DNA of 64,000 nt. It comes from Ischnura elegans (taxonomy: Eukaryota > Arthropoda > Insecta > Odonata > Coenagrionidae). The notes under the pieces are model-generated. The model was not told the DNA's origin. It was given only the letters and a program-made list of their open reading frames with translations, and ran no database searches. Positions 11,550-24,312 of the stretch are shown here, in pieces. Position numbers and translations under genes: made by a program. The stretch covers positions 55,526,968-55,590,967 of the forward strand of contig NC_060257.1 in NCBI RefSeq assembly GCF_921293095.1. The letters are read 5' to 3'. Every line of letters begins with the position of its first letter. Position 1 is the stretch's first letter.

Positions 11550-14500
11550 ATGCGTGCTAGGAACAAAGCCAGAGGAAATTCAGTAAGATTATTTATTTAT
11601 ATATAGTCATTTTCATGAGATTTTTATGAAAATGTTGCATCATATTGTTTTTAATGTGTTAAAATTGAATTTGCAGGTGAGCAAACCATCTCTCTCTGTA
11701 CAAGGAAAGCCAGCAGGAAGTGGGGATATAAGCAACGATTGGGGTTTTAAAGAAATAAATAATTCTGTGCCATCCTTATCTTCATTTCGTCCTCCGAGGA
11801 CTCCTAGAAAGCTCAATCAGAGATCATTCAGTACCCACAGGTGAGATTTAGTGTTCTTGTCTCTTTCATATTCACAGAGGTGTTTTGGATTATCTAATTA
11901 TTTTCTAACAGTACACCGACTTCCAGCAATGACAGTATGGGTCCATTGGAAACGGTCTTCCTTAATACAACCGTTGAAGGAAAAATTCATGCCACAAGGC
12001 ATCAAAAAGAAAAAGAAAGGAATCCGGATAGAATCAGCCTTGACAAGTAATGTCACTCAAGTAATTTTATTCTCGTTGAAAATTTCTCTGCCTTTCATCC
12101 CTAACCCGTTTAATGTCCCGTTTTTAAAGCAGGAGAGGAATTACAAGTTTTCCAATATTCTTGGGAGAGGGTAAGATAAAACTATTATCACTGCAGCACA
12201 ACCTTATCAATAAAATTGAAGACGTTGTTGGATTGAAAAGACTGGTATTTTTAGATCTGTATAATAACCAAATTGGAACCACTGAGGGCCTTGGATGTCT
12301 TCAGAATCTGCGAGTTCTGTTGCTCGGAAAAAACAGGTCATTGACCATTGCAAAAAATATTTATCAGTTAACTGATGTTAGTGTGAGTTGTCATTCTTAT
12401 TTTCGATAAATTCTTTTGTATTCCAGAATTCAGCAACTAAGCGACCTAGACGATCTAAAAAAATTAGAAGTTTTGGATTTACACGGGAATCAGATTTGTG
12501 AACTGGATGGGCTAAGCAATCTTCACGTCTTGAAAGTCTTAAATTTGGCTAGCAATCAAATACGTTGCATTGAAAAGTCAAGTTTGCAAGGCTTGCATTC
12601 TCTGAAGGAGCTCAATTTGAGAAGGAATCGTATAAAGCAGCTCAGTGGCTTTGAAGAAATTGCAGACTTACAAAAGTTGTATGTCAGCAATAACGACATC
12701 AGCAGGTGGGTATTTGCTTTATGCACATTTCTGCTGCGTGACTAAATTTTATATCATTAATATCAAAGGCAATTGTGGGGACCCATCAAGAGTATGGCTA
12801 CCCAGAGATATTGGGGTCTTGGAGCAATGGGTGCATTCATAGGTGAGAGTACATAAAACAGTCTGACAACAGAACCAGAATTTCCCCTGAATCCAACGGT
12901 TTAATAGACAACAGAATCTGACATTTCTTGAAATTGGTGCATTCATTGGGAGTGATTGCTCAGGAGTACTTCCATCACAGCTCTAGAATCTCCCCCTGAA
13001 TGCAACCACTATACGATGGCTCAGTGTCAGTGCTCATTTATTTCTCGGGGTGGTCATTTTGGCTGCTACTTGTCAGAGCACTCATTACTGATTGGCCGGG
13101 GTTGAGCTATTTTTTCTAGGTGTCCAATGGTGTGTTTTTGGATGATTCAAAAGCTCCTACCTTGCACTCAAATTATTTTTCCCATTCACGGAGGGGCTTG
13201 TAACATGCTACGTAGTTGTTGATGTTTTCCGGGTGTGCCCCACGTACTTATTGGGTTTGTTGCCTGACGTTTCGTGGCTCGTCAAATGGCAACTCCTACA
13301 CCACCACTCACTTCCCTTTCAACCTCCTTCCCTCCATGAACCCTTGTAAATATCCTCCATGAAAAAAACTGTTCTCATTCCCTCAGAAAAAGTGACTAGC
13401 AGTGGCCACAAAATGTCGCGCAACAAACCCAATAAGTATGTAGGGCACACCAGAAATACATCCCATCTAGTCCCGGTATACTTAAACTAGTCAAGAGCGA
13501 ACACCTCTATGTGTTCTATGTCCGGGCCTGCTCTCCGGCTGTGGCGCTGTGTGCACGATTTGGACTGCTTGTGGCATCATATGCTCAGCAGTCTAGCAAC
13601 ACCTTGTCTGGTAGTGTCCAAAAATATCCACAGGGAAGAATGACGCCTCGGTAACTTAACTGCGGCTAAAGCACTCGACCGGAAATCGGGGGATCCGGGT
13701 TCGAATCCCGGTCAAGGCGGATGATTTTTTCTCTGTGGATCTTTCACACGATTTTGCATTGCGGGTGACTCCCATATAAGGTATCACCGTGGCTAGTCCC
13801 GGTATACTTAAACCTTCCAAGTTTATTTTACTTTAACTGTTGGGGTCCGGGAGTTTGTGATTTAGCTACCAGTCAGTGTGGGAGAGAAGCTAGAAATATG
13901 TATTTTTCCACTCTAGCCTAGCCAAGTATCTCCCTGGGAGTGAACCCTTATAATCCAATTGGACCCTTCCTTATTTCAAACCAAGTGATGGGCCTAGATT
14001 TGGGCACTTTTTGTAGGCACATTAACAGTGTGGAGAGGGTAGGAAACAATAAAAAATGGGCAGTACGAGGGTACATTCCAGGAGGTAACCCCTGCCATGA
14101 GGGCTGGCGTGGGGGAGAGTTAAGCCCCTTTGCAATCCTTATGGCGAGGGAAAGTGCACAAGGGCATGATATTTGGGTAGCAATAAATGTTTTGGGAAAC
14201 TGCTGCAGGAAGTCAACCTATTGTCAAATGTTTAAAAATGTTTTTCCTGCATTTAGTGCACAAAACGTATAAAAATGTTCCTGTAGTCTAAGGATTAAAT
14301 GTTGTGTTGCTGATATATTAGTTAAATAATTATATATTAATTTTTATAATTGGAAGGTTTAATTTTATATTGATGAGAGAATAAAACTTTGCTCTTCTAT
14401 GCATGTTGGTAAATATGATTCAACAGTTTAGTTAATTCTTTTCTTCTCATGTTTAACTTTTTATCATTCTTCTAGTATAAATGACATGCATGAGCTGGCC

Positions 14501-17500
14501 ACTGCTATTCATCTCCAAGAACTAACAGTTGATGGAAATCCTGTGTCTCTCATTGGAGACAGCGTCTACTTTCTTGTGGCTTACTTAGGGAACTTGAAGC
14601 TTCTCAATCAAATGGAAATATCTGATGATGTGAAAAAATCAGCTATGGAATGGAGGAAAAACAAAGTACCTTTTTGTAAGGAGTTTTCTATCTTAAAAAT
14701 TTATGAGTCGGCCGATGCTAGGAAACAAGAGGTGATATGTAAAGCAAGAACTCATTGGAAGCTCTTGCGTTCACAGGCCAAGCTGCTTGTACAAAAGGAG
14801 AGTGAATTACTGGAAAACCTACCTTCATATTCTGGTTCATTACTGGGTGAGAGTTCAGGTGAGAATCCTGTGGCACTGAGAGAGAGGCCTTCATCTGTTC
14901 CGAGCTCTTTAGCCCGCAATGACTCTGAGGTAGAATCTGATCAGATTTCTGCATTGAAGGCTAAGGCTGGTGATTTAACAAGGATTTATGATAAGAGTTC
15001 CCATTCTGTGGCTCCTTTTCAGCTTCATAGCCTACCTAACCGAAGAATTGCTAGTGCTGCTCACAAAAAGAGACAAAATTTTTCCCAAAAATCATTCTCT
15101 CATAGTTCTGAGAATCAAACTACATGTTCATCCTCCACTCAGTCTTCTTTAGGTCCCCTCAGATTGCCACCAATATTAGCTCCGTTAATTAACTCCTCTG
15201 AGTCCTTATCCAAGACTCCTGTTGAGAAATCCTCAGTGAACCCTGTTGCAGTATCTAAAAATGCTTTGCAGTTTTCTTTAAAGACCCCAGCGGATGCTTT
15301 CTCAAGTAACTTTGTTCACCCTATTACAACCTCAGGGCTTCATAGTAAAAATGATTATCGATTGACTGCTGAACAGAATGTGGACAGTTCCCTAAGCTCT
15401 TTGCCCAGTGATAGCAGCAGTGACTCATCATCTGAAGAAGCTTGCAATGGGGGAGGAACATCTGTAAGTTGCGTGGAAGAGGATGAATGTGACTTGCCTG
15501 TTGTGAATAGTTCAAATGTGTTTGAAGATGGTAAATGTGCCATCAAGAACTCATCATTAGCTAGTGAAAGAATGAAAAAATTGTCACATCGGTCGCAGAT
15601 ACGAATAAATGCAGGAAAAAACAGGCAGAAAATTTCTGTGCTTCCAAGTCGAACAAAGGAGCAAGGTGAGTATAAAAAGCAGTTGATGAAACAAATGTAT
15701 TTTTATTTAAAATTATGTTAGATGACTTACATTTAGCCAATGAGTATTTTATCTGTCATGTACTTAATTTTTTTTTTTGGAAGAGTTGTACAGGTATTCT
15801 TGTCCCTTCAATTTGGGTCCCAACTCAACAGGGCACCCAGCCACTGGACTAGACCCGCCAACTCTTTCTTTGCACTAGTCATAGATCAACTTATTGCATT
15901 AGCAGTGCTTATTAAAAGTTAATATTGTTTATGATTTTCAATAATTTACTGTCGTAAAATAATAACAGTTTTTGAAGGATTTTTGAGTTTTAAACAAGTT
16001 TCTAATGTTGAAAATAACAAAGTTTGTAAACACGAGGTTCTAATACTTTTACTCCAGAAGACCGTTATTTTAACATTAAAATTTCATTTTAAAATTGCTT
16101 CCGCACCAAACAAAAGAAAGCATTCATCTTAAAATAATAAAAATTGGAGTACCCAACAATTTTTTCCCTGCGAAAATCATTGATAATTCAACCAGTTCAC
16201 CATGGATTCCTGCTGTGCGAAGGGTTGTTAATGAGTGAGAGGGTGAAGCCCAATTGCCGAAGATTTGGCATTTTATTGGCACTAAGGTATCGCTGAGCTG
16301 GGTGTTAGGCACAGTCTCAATTCCTCTGACCATTCTGAGCAGTCACTTCCCTTCCCCCTCATTCACTACAGCCGACATTCGGTCAATTGTGTTAAAACAT
16401 TCTCGATGGCTAAGCCCGACTTTAGATCTTCTGGATATGAAACTACTCATTGGCTATAGCCGACATTTGACAAAAAAGGGTTAATTTATGACTTTTTTTC
16501 TTCTACCTCAATTTTAATTTAAGCTCGGAAGTTCTTTTCTGAAATAGGTGCATGCTTTATCTGAACTATAATGTGAACTTATGCTACAAATCAATTGATT
16601 TTCAGGTGGTGACTACCTCATCGAAATAGATGATAAGTGCCTAAGTATATACGGGCAAGGGGCTCTGCGCCACATCGACAAACCTTGGAACCCAGCCAAA
16701 GCCAGCGAAGTTACTAGTGTTAAATTTCACTACATTGGTTTCAATAGTGTTGCACTTTTGTTTGGAAGAATCAAGCAGCTCTTTCCTAATGTTGAGCATT
16801 TTAGTTTTCGGGAAACAAACATCTATTGCCTTGGTCAAATCAATGCTTTAGCTGAGGTCCAAGGTCTTACGTCTCTACAAATTGATGATGAAGGTAACCC
16901 TATCACTGGAAAAAATTGGAGATCATATGCTGTATTCCGCCTTTATCATTGGGGCTTAAGAGTCATTAATGGATGTGAGGTAAGTTGTAATGCTTGAGTT
17001 GTTAATTTAACCTTGTGGAATGATACATAGATTTCACATTGGTTAATGTCTTGATTATTACCAACAAGCAACCTAAGAATAGTTACTTCCTGGTTAGCAA
17101 AAGGGATAACAAATGAAGTTCTTCATTTCCAGTTATTACCATGTCAGTTGCTTTGGCAAAGACAACAGTTTCCCTGGCACTACTACCAGCATCTTCAGGT
17201 CAAAGAAACTGTTGTCTTTACCACAGCAACTGTCGTGATAGAAAGCGGAAATGAAGAACTTCATCGCACACCATAGAAATCTGGGTTCTCACAGTAATGA
17301 CATATGCATGGAATAGACTTAGATTTGATAAATATCATCTCTTTTGGTAAGAATGTTATCAAATGCTAACATGGATTTTGCTGTGGTGTTAGACATAATA
17401 TATCTGAAGAGGGGTCACGTCCATGAGTCCTAGTATGTTTTACGTAAATATGTACTATCACTTGTGCTAGCTGAGCTTCCATGATACACAGTAGATGATA

Positions 17501-20500
17501 CCAAGTTGTACTCATTCCAATCTATTTATGTAATCTGTAGTCTACTAGTTTGTAAAATGTAAAAGTGATAATTTTCTTTCTTTTCAATTATTTTATTTCA
17601 ATCATGCTATCATTAGCTCGAAATGCACACACTGGTTTATTTACAAGTTTGGGGGATCAGAAAGGCAAAATATGAAATCATTGAATATTAGTAATTCAAA
17701 GGTTATGCAATGAAAACTGAGATTGGAAAGTTCTTCGTTAGTCTTCAATATTGTTCAAAATTGTGTTATAATTTAAGCATATATGATGTGAAGAAGTGTG
17801 ATTATGCGTAACATTACAGAGGAGGTGAAAGGGCTCTCATTTCATTTGTCCTGCCTCAGCCTTGTTGAAATTATGACTTCTAGATAGTGGTAACGTTATT
17901 TTAATATCAAACACAAATACAATGAGAACTTCTTGTTCACACGAAACAGAATTGACTTCAACTGAGCGCATGGTGTGAATCGCACAGCATGCTACAACCA
18001 ACCATCGATATATCGATAGTGTCTAAGCAAACTATCGAATGTAGTTAATTTGCTTTTCAATAAGCCTCTAAGGGTCTAGAATTACCATTGTATACATCAC
18101 CATTCCCAAGGCACATTTGCAGTTTTCAATGTATAATAAAAGTAAAGTTTTTTTGTTCCTTATGCTATTACAAATCTTATCAAGATTAAAAATTCCATAA
18201 TGCTCTCTCAGCTGTGGCTGAGGGGGTATTCTTTTGAATAAACCCTCCCAAAATTCAAGTAAAACTATGTGTCCTGATAATGCTACTGGTGTAGTAACCT
18301 GATCAGAGGTTTAGGGTTGGAGTCAGGCCACATTTTTACCCTCTAATTTCTACCTTCTTCCAATTCACCATTTACTTGTCCATTTTCTGTTGAGTATTTA
18401 TTTTCATTCCTTTCATCATCTGTCAGTTTATGTTGATGTATATGTGCACTTGTGGCATTGTGTGAATGGTTTGGTAGGTTAGTGTAGAGCTCACCCCAAA
18501 TTGGCATAGGCATGTGATTTTCACACATTCAGGGTAGTGGGGCCAGTTACTAGGCTACCAGGCTACCAATTATCTATACAGCACGCAAAATGAAATGGGC
18601 CCCATATTCTATGATATTCACTTATGCCTTAATTTTGGGTGAGCTCCAATGTCGAGTATGAAGAAGTAAATTTTTTTGTTGCATAGAAGTGAGTGCTCCT
18701 CTTGCTATGTGTAGTTATACTTCAACTTATTGATGTAGCATTTTATTGCTCAATTACAGATCATGGATGTGGAAGTGAGTAATTCTTCGCATGAATATCA
18801 AGGTCTTACTGATATTGTACTTTGGTCCTTGCCCGATGCATTACTTCTACCATTGTTGGGAAAGTTACATGTTCAAGGCAACCGGTCTACTAATGGTTCA
18901 TCATGGAGTCTTTCTCCTAAGGAATGGTTGTGGAAAGTGGCTGATCCAGCGTTGAGGGATGTGGTCGCCAAAGAAGCTCTGCAATGGCGAAGGGCCAACA
19001 TAACTCAGGTACTTCAACCTTTTAAAAGTCTTGTATTTTTTTTTAAATCATTCATCCTTTTCTCCCAAAGATATGGTGAAGTAGGAGTGTGGTCTGCTGT
19101 CACAAATCCTCATAATTTTTCATCACCAATGATTGTGTCATTGCAATTTGAATCAGGTGAGACTACATAAAACTACAACTCAGGAGATGTTGGAATGGTG
19201 TCACCTGAACAATATTGCACTAAATGAAGCCAAGACTTGTTACATCTGCTTCCATATTAAGAACCCTCACCAAGCTGAATATTTACCCTTTAATCATCTG
19301 CTTACCTTTTCAACTACAATAAAATGCCTTGGAATTCACCTCTCAGATACACTTGACTGGTCATCACATGTTTCTGAACTGAATAAAAAACTTTCTGTGG
19401 GTCTTTTTATGATAAGAAAACTTGCACCTGTAGTGTCCAAAAACACACTCAAAGCTCTGTACTATGCCAAAGTACACTCTCATTTATCCTACGGCATTCT
19501 GTTTTGGGGAAATTCCTCTCTGTTGTCAAGAACCTTTTCTCTCCAGAAGAAAGCTGTTAAAGCTATCTATAGAGTCCCCATTCGCACACCAGGCAGACCA
19601 CTTTTTGTAAATTCCAGCATCTTAACTCTCCCCTCAATCTATATCCTTACCTGTGCCATGTTTGTTCGAAATAATCCTCATCTTTTCCCTGTTAACGCCA
19701 ACCTACACAATCACAACTCATGCTCCAAAATCAACATACACACCCTCCAATACTCCTACAAAGTCTGTTTAAAAGGTCCATACCACTCCATTGCCACTGT
19801 GTACAATAAGATTCCTATCACCATCCGTTCCATTTCCTCATCAATCCAATTCAAAGCCAAACTGAAAAATATGCTAATTGAAAAGAGCTACTACAATCTA
19901 AATGAGTTTTTAACTGGTGTTGTGTAATAACCTATGACCTCAATCCCACTGATAGCTGTGTGTTTGTATAGCTCGTCTGTATCATATTTCATTATATGTT
20001 AGCATTTTATGCTGTATTAACTTGACGAAACTCATGGATGTATTATCTCAATGAAGTTAATAAATATTATTATTATTATTACACTATTTGGAGCTATATT
20101 GTACCCATGTGAAAGCTTAACTTGAGCGTAGAATTGGTAACTTCTCAACCCTTCAGTTATCAGATGAAATTTCCAATCTTAGTTGGGAATAAAGGTTGTA
20201 TTACTCACCTTTGTCTCCTATGGATTACCTTGAATGATTACAATGTTATATAATCACTTCCACAAAACAATACCTCTCTAACACAAAATAGTTCTATTGA
20301 ATTGAAATATTTTAAAATAGAATTTCTATTTAGTAGAAAAACGTATTAGGTCCCATTTACAACAGCTAAAATTTTTAAATTTTATTATCAGTTACACATT
20401 TAGTTTCGTTTGGTAGATCAAGTTGGTACAAGTTTCATTGGTAAAGAGTAACTTTTATCTTTATTGTATTAGTTAATTATTATTTACTAATACATAGGGC

Positions 20501-23500
20501 TTGAAAAGTCTCCTTTTTCTCATTTTGAAAGATTTAGCATGTTATTCAAAGTTTATTATTGCATTTATTGTTATCTCAGCTGGTATCTTTCTCCCCCGTT
20601 TTGCATCTCTCCATTCTTGCCTTGGTGTCTTATGTTCTCATCGGAATTCCTCCTGCTTTCTGCCTCTCTGAACTTCCTCTTTGCACCTTTGCAGGAACAC
20701 TGTCTTGGTAGTCCCTCCTTTTACTGTTGGGCAATCTGCCATTGCTCTATCTTCGGTTCATCTTTTGCCCTCATATTAGTAGAAAAAACTATGGCGTAAA
20801 AAAACGGCATACGAGTCAATCAACAGTCTTTTCCTTCACCCCTGATGTTACTTTTTTATGAGCGTCCCTAGTTTCCACCTATATTAATTTGTTTATTTCT
20901 TCCTGTATATACTTGGTTTGTTGTCACGGTTACTATGCATTGATTTGTTTTTATCCTAACTGCATTTTTATGATTAATTTTGTCATTGAATTAAGTCATT
21001 TTTTTAGATTTTATTTACCTTCCGTGTGTTGGGTTACATGGTCATAATGGTGAACCAAATTCAGTTTATTTTATTAGTTAAAATTTAATTGTCCCTCTCA
21101 CGGTTAACCTTACAATTAGATTCACTGAGTGCATCTATCGGGTTATGGATAGTCATCAATCTCTAGGTGCAGAGGTTAAGCCTGAATCCTGCTGTGCCCT
21201 CCATAGCTTCATATTGCCATTTGTCACAAATTGCTGCAGATTTAGCAAAAATTAGCATTTTAAATAAAAGATAGCATGATTTGTCTGCAAGTGCCACCCA
21301 TTTAACTTATTTGCAAGCTATTCTCCTGCCAGAAAAGCTTCCAATGTGGAGGAAATTGTTGTCTGATTCATATTTTTCGATTTTTACAAGCAAACAATGG
21401 TTGAGACTGAAGCCATTGCCAGCATAAAAGATCAAAGGGTTCTAATCCTTCCCAAAAATTTGAATAGCTTGAGAAGTGCATTGAGAAACAAAAAATAAGG
21501 GTCCGTTACTTTTCAAACTCTACTACAATCAACATTAGGACAAAATGATGAATGAGCCCATTCTGTCAATTTTTGTGCAAATCTGCTTAGATGATTAGAC
21601 TCACTTGTTTTGCATCTAAAGTCTGTATCATATGGTAATTTTTTTCTTCCCTCTGAGAGATAGCCTCAGCAATATCTTTTCAGGGATCATAGAAATGATT
21701 GCTTGACCCTTAATTATCCGAATCACGCATTCATTCCTTGATCCCTGTTTCCATTGATTATTCCATCACTTTACGTATTCACAACTGTTATTCGATTAAA
21801 AGCCAAGCGTGTCATTAAAATTGCTGTTATCGGCTGTGTGTTCTGATTGGCTGAAGTGCAAGCTATGGTTACAATGATGTAAAAAGGGACATGCTGGGTG
21901 ACAGAAAAAGTGGTAAAAAGGGAAAGGGATAAATTTGTGAACAATTAACTTCCCTGTACTTCTGACCTAGAGAATGATTGTACGGTAATGAAACCATGGT
22001 TGGACCAGCAGCAGATACAGAAAAAAATTCAAGGGGGGAGTGCAAAAGATATCTTGAGCTACTTCTACTTTTATCATAATAAAAAATTAATCAAGCCACA
22101 TGTGAAGTATAAGACAATACCATCTTACACTATAAAAAAGTTACAATTGTGGTTCTACAATGTTCGGCAATGCGAGCAGCCCCCGCAAGGGGGGAGTGCT
22201 CCTAGAGCTGTGCGAGAGTCTCGTCTCGACGGTCGAGACGAGAAATTCATTTCTCGGCATTGTCGGGACGAGACTCTCGGCGTGGCGAGAGTCTCGCCTG
22301 GGTCGAGAATCTTGACGAGAGTCGAGAAGTCTCGCCCCTTCGAGATTTCTCGACACCCGTCGAGACTCCTGGGCAAGGCGAGAATTTCCGATGAATACCG
22401 CAATCAGTCGTAAATAGAGATTACTGGGGTATCCCTTACTACTTTTATGGATTTATTCACACTATAAAAATATTTTATTTAATTGACAATTCAAGCATAT
22501 TTTATTACTTAATCAACCAAAATTGACTGGTAACCATGAAGCTTAGTTACCATAAATAAGCATTTCAAAAAGATATATAAAATTCTATTGAGTTCTATAG
22601 AAAAAATAAAATATGCTTAAATTGTCAATGTCGATCTTATGTTACAACTATTTTTAGTTTTGGAAATATTTAATATAAACTTTGAATCATGGAGTGTAGG
22701 TCTTTAAATTGAAATGTAAATTTTGCCGACGTTTCCGTTTATTTACAATCCATTATCAGGGCTTATAATGAAATTGAGCGAATAATTTTGATACACAGGA
22801 ATGTTAAAGGGTTACATCAATGTTAAATATTATAGTAATATAATAGAAATGAAACATTCCCTTAATAATTAAAAAAAAAGAATAGATCATCGTTTAATTC
22901 TATAGAAATTTATATATTTTTTTGAAATTTTTATTTATGGTAACTAAGGTTCATGGTTACCAGTCAATTTTGCTTGATTAAATAATAAAATATGCTTAAA
23001 TTTTCAATGTGGATCTTATATTACAACTATTTTTAGTTTTGGACATATAGGTATATGATGTCTTAAAATAATCTTTTTGCTAAATTATTTTCAATGTCTA
23101 AAATAGAAATAGTGTTATTTTTTCGGGGAGCCGGGAGTCTCGACGGGTGTCGAGAAATCTCGAAGGGGCGAGACTTCTCGACTCTTGTCAAGACTCTCGA
23201 CCCAGGCGAGACTCTCGCCGCGCCGAGAGTCTTGTCCCGACAATGCCGAGAAATGAATTTCTCGTCTCGACCGTCGAGACTCTCGGGTGGCCGAGAGTCT
23301 CGCACAGCCCTAAGTGCTCCCCCTGCTCCTCCCCATCTGTATCTGCCACTGGGTTGGACAAAATAAATCACCATGTGAAATAAGCAATGTTTTTATTCCT
23401 TAAACTCCTACTTCTTAATTTGAAACTGCGGTGGTATTCACAGTTCTCAACTTTTTTCATCTGCAGGAAGATATTTCTTGGAGACAGAAAGGGTACAATC

Positions 23501-23667
23501 ATTTTGGTCACATGTTGGATATGGCCTGTGAGTCAGTTGAGAAACTGAAACTTCTGGAGAAAGAATGGCCATCAATATTAAATGAGCTCATCAAGAATAC
23601 CTTAGTCGACTACTCTCAGCTGGAAACGTACATGAAAAAACGTATGATGGAATTAAAGTTGTTTTAA
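11550..23667 (+). CDS. LRRC49: LRRC49, leucine-rich repeat protein of the tubulin polyglutamylase complex
   Basis: Nine coding exons join in phase: 11550-11582, 11677-11840, 11912-12046, 12133-12336, 12427-12705, 14476-15665, 16606-16979, 18760-19008, 23467-23667 (2,829 nt, 942 residues, TAA stop). Residues about 115-300 are SDS22-like leucine-rich repeats (LLSLQHNLINKIEDV, VLDLHGNQICELDGL, ELNLRRNRIKQLSGF). A Ser-rich low-complexity stretch fills most of exon 6 (to about residue 668). The C-terminal module has LIEIDDKCLSIYGQGAL, FRETNIYCLGQINAL and GNPITGKNWRSYAVFRL, and ends in a helix (KEWPSILNELIKNTL). That module matches what I recall of vertebrate LRRC49. LRRC49 associates with the TTLL1 polyglutamylase complex on microtubules. 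The human protein is about 686 residues, so this one is longer, mainly through exon 6. The first exon (11 codons) and its ATG are the least certain part. Confidence 0.87.
13219..13463. repeat. Hairpin with GAAACGTC-type module, LRRC49 intron 5
   Basis: Arms of about 65 bp, at 13219-13283 and 13396-13463, are inverted copies of one sequence. They include GTGCCCCACGTACTTATTGG, and a CCACGAAACGTCAGG motif in the opposite sense. The spacer is about 110 bp. The module resembles the CTGATGA..GAAACGTC motif seen near Penelope-like element ends (see findings). Confidence 0.7.
13488..13813 (+). mobile_element. tRNA-like repeat, full monomer (copy B)
   Basis: A single 326-bp copy of the repeat dimerised at 6850-7426. 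It starts TAGTCAAGAGCGAACACC, has its tRNA-like core at 13645-13719 (B-box GGTTCGAATCC; GGA anticodon position; GCCT..AGGC acceptor ends) and ends CTAGTCCCGGTATACTTAAAC. A 21-bp copy of that same 3' end sits immediately upstream (13467-13487), so this is either a head-to-tail array cut short or an insertion next to an older 3' end. It lies in LRRC49 intron 5. Confidence 0.8.
15768..16480. mobile_element. TTAA-flanked non-autonomous element, LRRC49 intron 6
   Basis: Flanked by TTAA at 15764-15767 and 16481-16484. The sequence is the same family as the right arm of the inverted complex at 25370-28339: shared blocks include GGGCACCCAGCCACTGGACT-like, ATTTCAATAATTTACT-like and a GCCGACATTTG..AAAAAAGGG end. 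The copy at 28339 likewise ends AAAAGGG before TTAA. TTAA targets suggest piggyBac, but the left terminus is T-rich and does not mirror the right end well, so the class is tentative. Confidence 0.5.
17112..17268. repeat. Hairpin, LRRC49 intron 7
   Basis: Inverted arms at about 17112-17176 and 17195-17268 share GAAGTTCTTCATTTCC and GACAACAGTTTCCCTGG in opposite senses, with a short spacer. Read in reverse, the core is CCTGAAGATGCTGG..GGGAAACTG, again like a Penelope-type terminal motif. Confidence 0.7.
19133..20081 (+). mobile_element. CR1/Jockey-like LINE, 5'-truncated 3' end with open frame
   Basis: A continuous frame runs from 19133 to 19927 and carries the C-terminal half of a non-LTR reverse transcriptase. 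It includes LGIHLSDTLDWSSHV, KLSVGLFMIRKLAPVV, YYAKVHSHLSYGILFWGNSS, LQKKAVKAIYRVP and PLFVNSSILTLPSIYI. The frame stops with TAA, and about 140 bp later the copy ends in an ATT-repeat tail (about 20064-20081), which is usual for CR1/Jockey-type elements. The RT catalytic core is absent. The lack of breaks over about 255 codons points to a recent insertion. It lies in sense in LRRC49 intron 8, not far from the exon 8 donor. Confidence 0.85.
22165..23345. repeat. CGAGA/TCTCG-rich inverted pair, LRRC49 intron 8
   Basis: Two outer arms (22203-22371 and 23131-23311) are inverted copies of a sequence built from CGAGA and its complement TCTCG. I count 17 such pentamers in 22211-22371. Each arm's outer edge reads GRGCTGTGCGAGA, then GTGCTCC farther out. 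A second, AT-rich inverted pair (about 22484-22590 and 22897-23010) is nested inside. Between them, near 22735-22770, lies GCCGACGTTTCC..ATTATCAGGGC, the reverse of a Penelope-like terminal motif. The dense pentamers could be subterminal transposase-binding repeats, as in hAT elements; that is inference. No transposase is seen. Confidence 0.75.
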
Positions 23668-24312
23668 TACAGTTACCAAGTATGGCTACCTATAATTTTT
23701 AATTTGTGAATAATGTGAAATATGTAAATAATGTGTGTAAAGTATTTATAATGTTGCTCCTTCCTTATTGTTGTTGAGCAGAAGTATACTGCCCAATGAC
23801 AGGATTAACACTCTTGTTCGTGAAGTTCTTTATTACTTTTTCATTCAATTATATTGTATATTAATGAAATTAAATATTATCTATATTTTTATTATAGCTA
23901 TGGTGACTTTTAATTTGATACTTTACCCACCATTTAACATTTTCTTACTTATTTGCTGCTACGTTATTCAATTTCTCATTCAGATTTTTCAGTAAAGAGC
24001 TGAACTCCTGAACCCATTGAAAATAGACAGAGTACCAATCATCTGTTGTAATGAAGGTGAACTTATAGTAGAAAATGTGAAAACAATGGATGAAATGTTC
24101 ACAAACCCTCGATGAGAATCTCTGATTTGTGGCACCAGGGGTTATTAGGAAGGTCTTTTTCAAACTCAACCCTTTTCCAGACCCTTCATCAAGCTCGGAA
24201 AGATAATTCGGGTCCTTGGGAGATGGCCTTCACAACTTGAGGTTCTACCATCAGGAATGACTGGTCATAGTACAATTTTTACTTTACTAGTTCAGATGAA
24301 TTAGTAAATAAA

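Noticed and set aside
18003-18016. ATCGATATATCGAT, like a DREF-type promoter site
   Set aside because: It lies deep in an LRRC49 intron with no sign of a promoter.
22155-23374. Overlapping frames of 70-140 residues in the CGAGA-rich region
   Set aside because: Composition is forced by the pentamer repeat, and similar frames occur on both strands of both arms.
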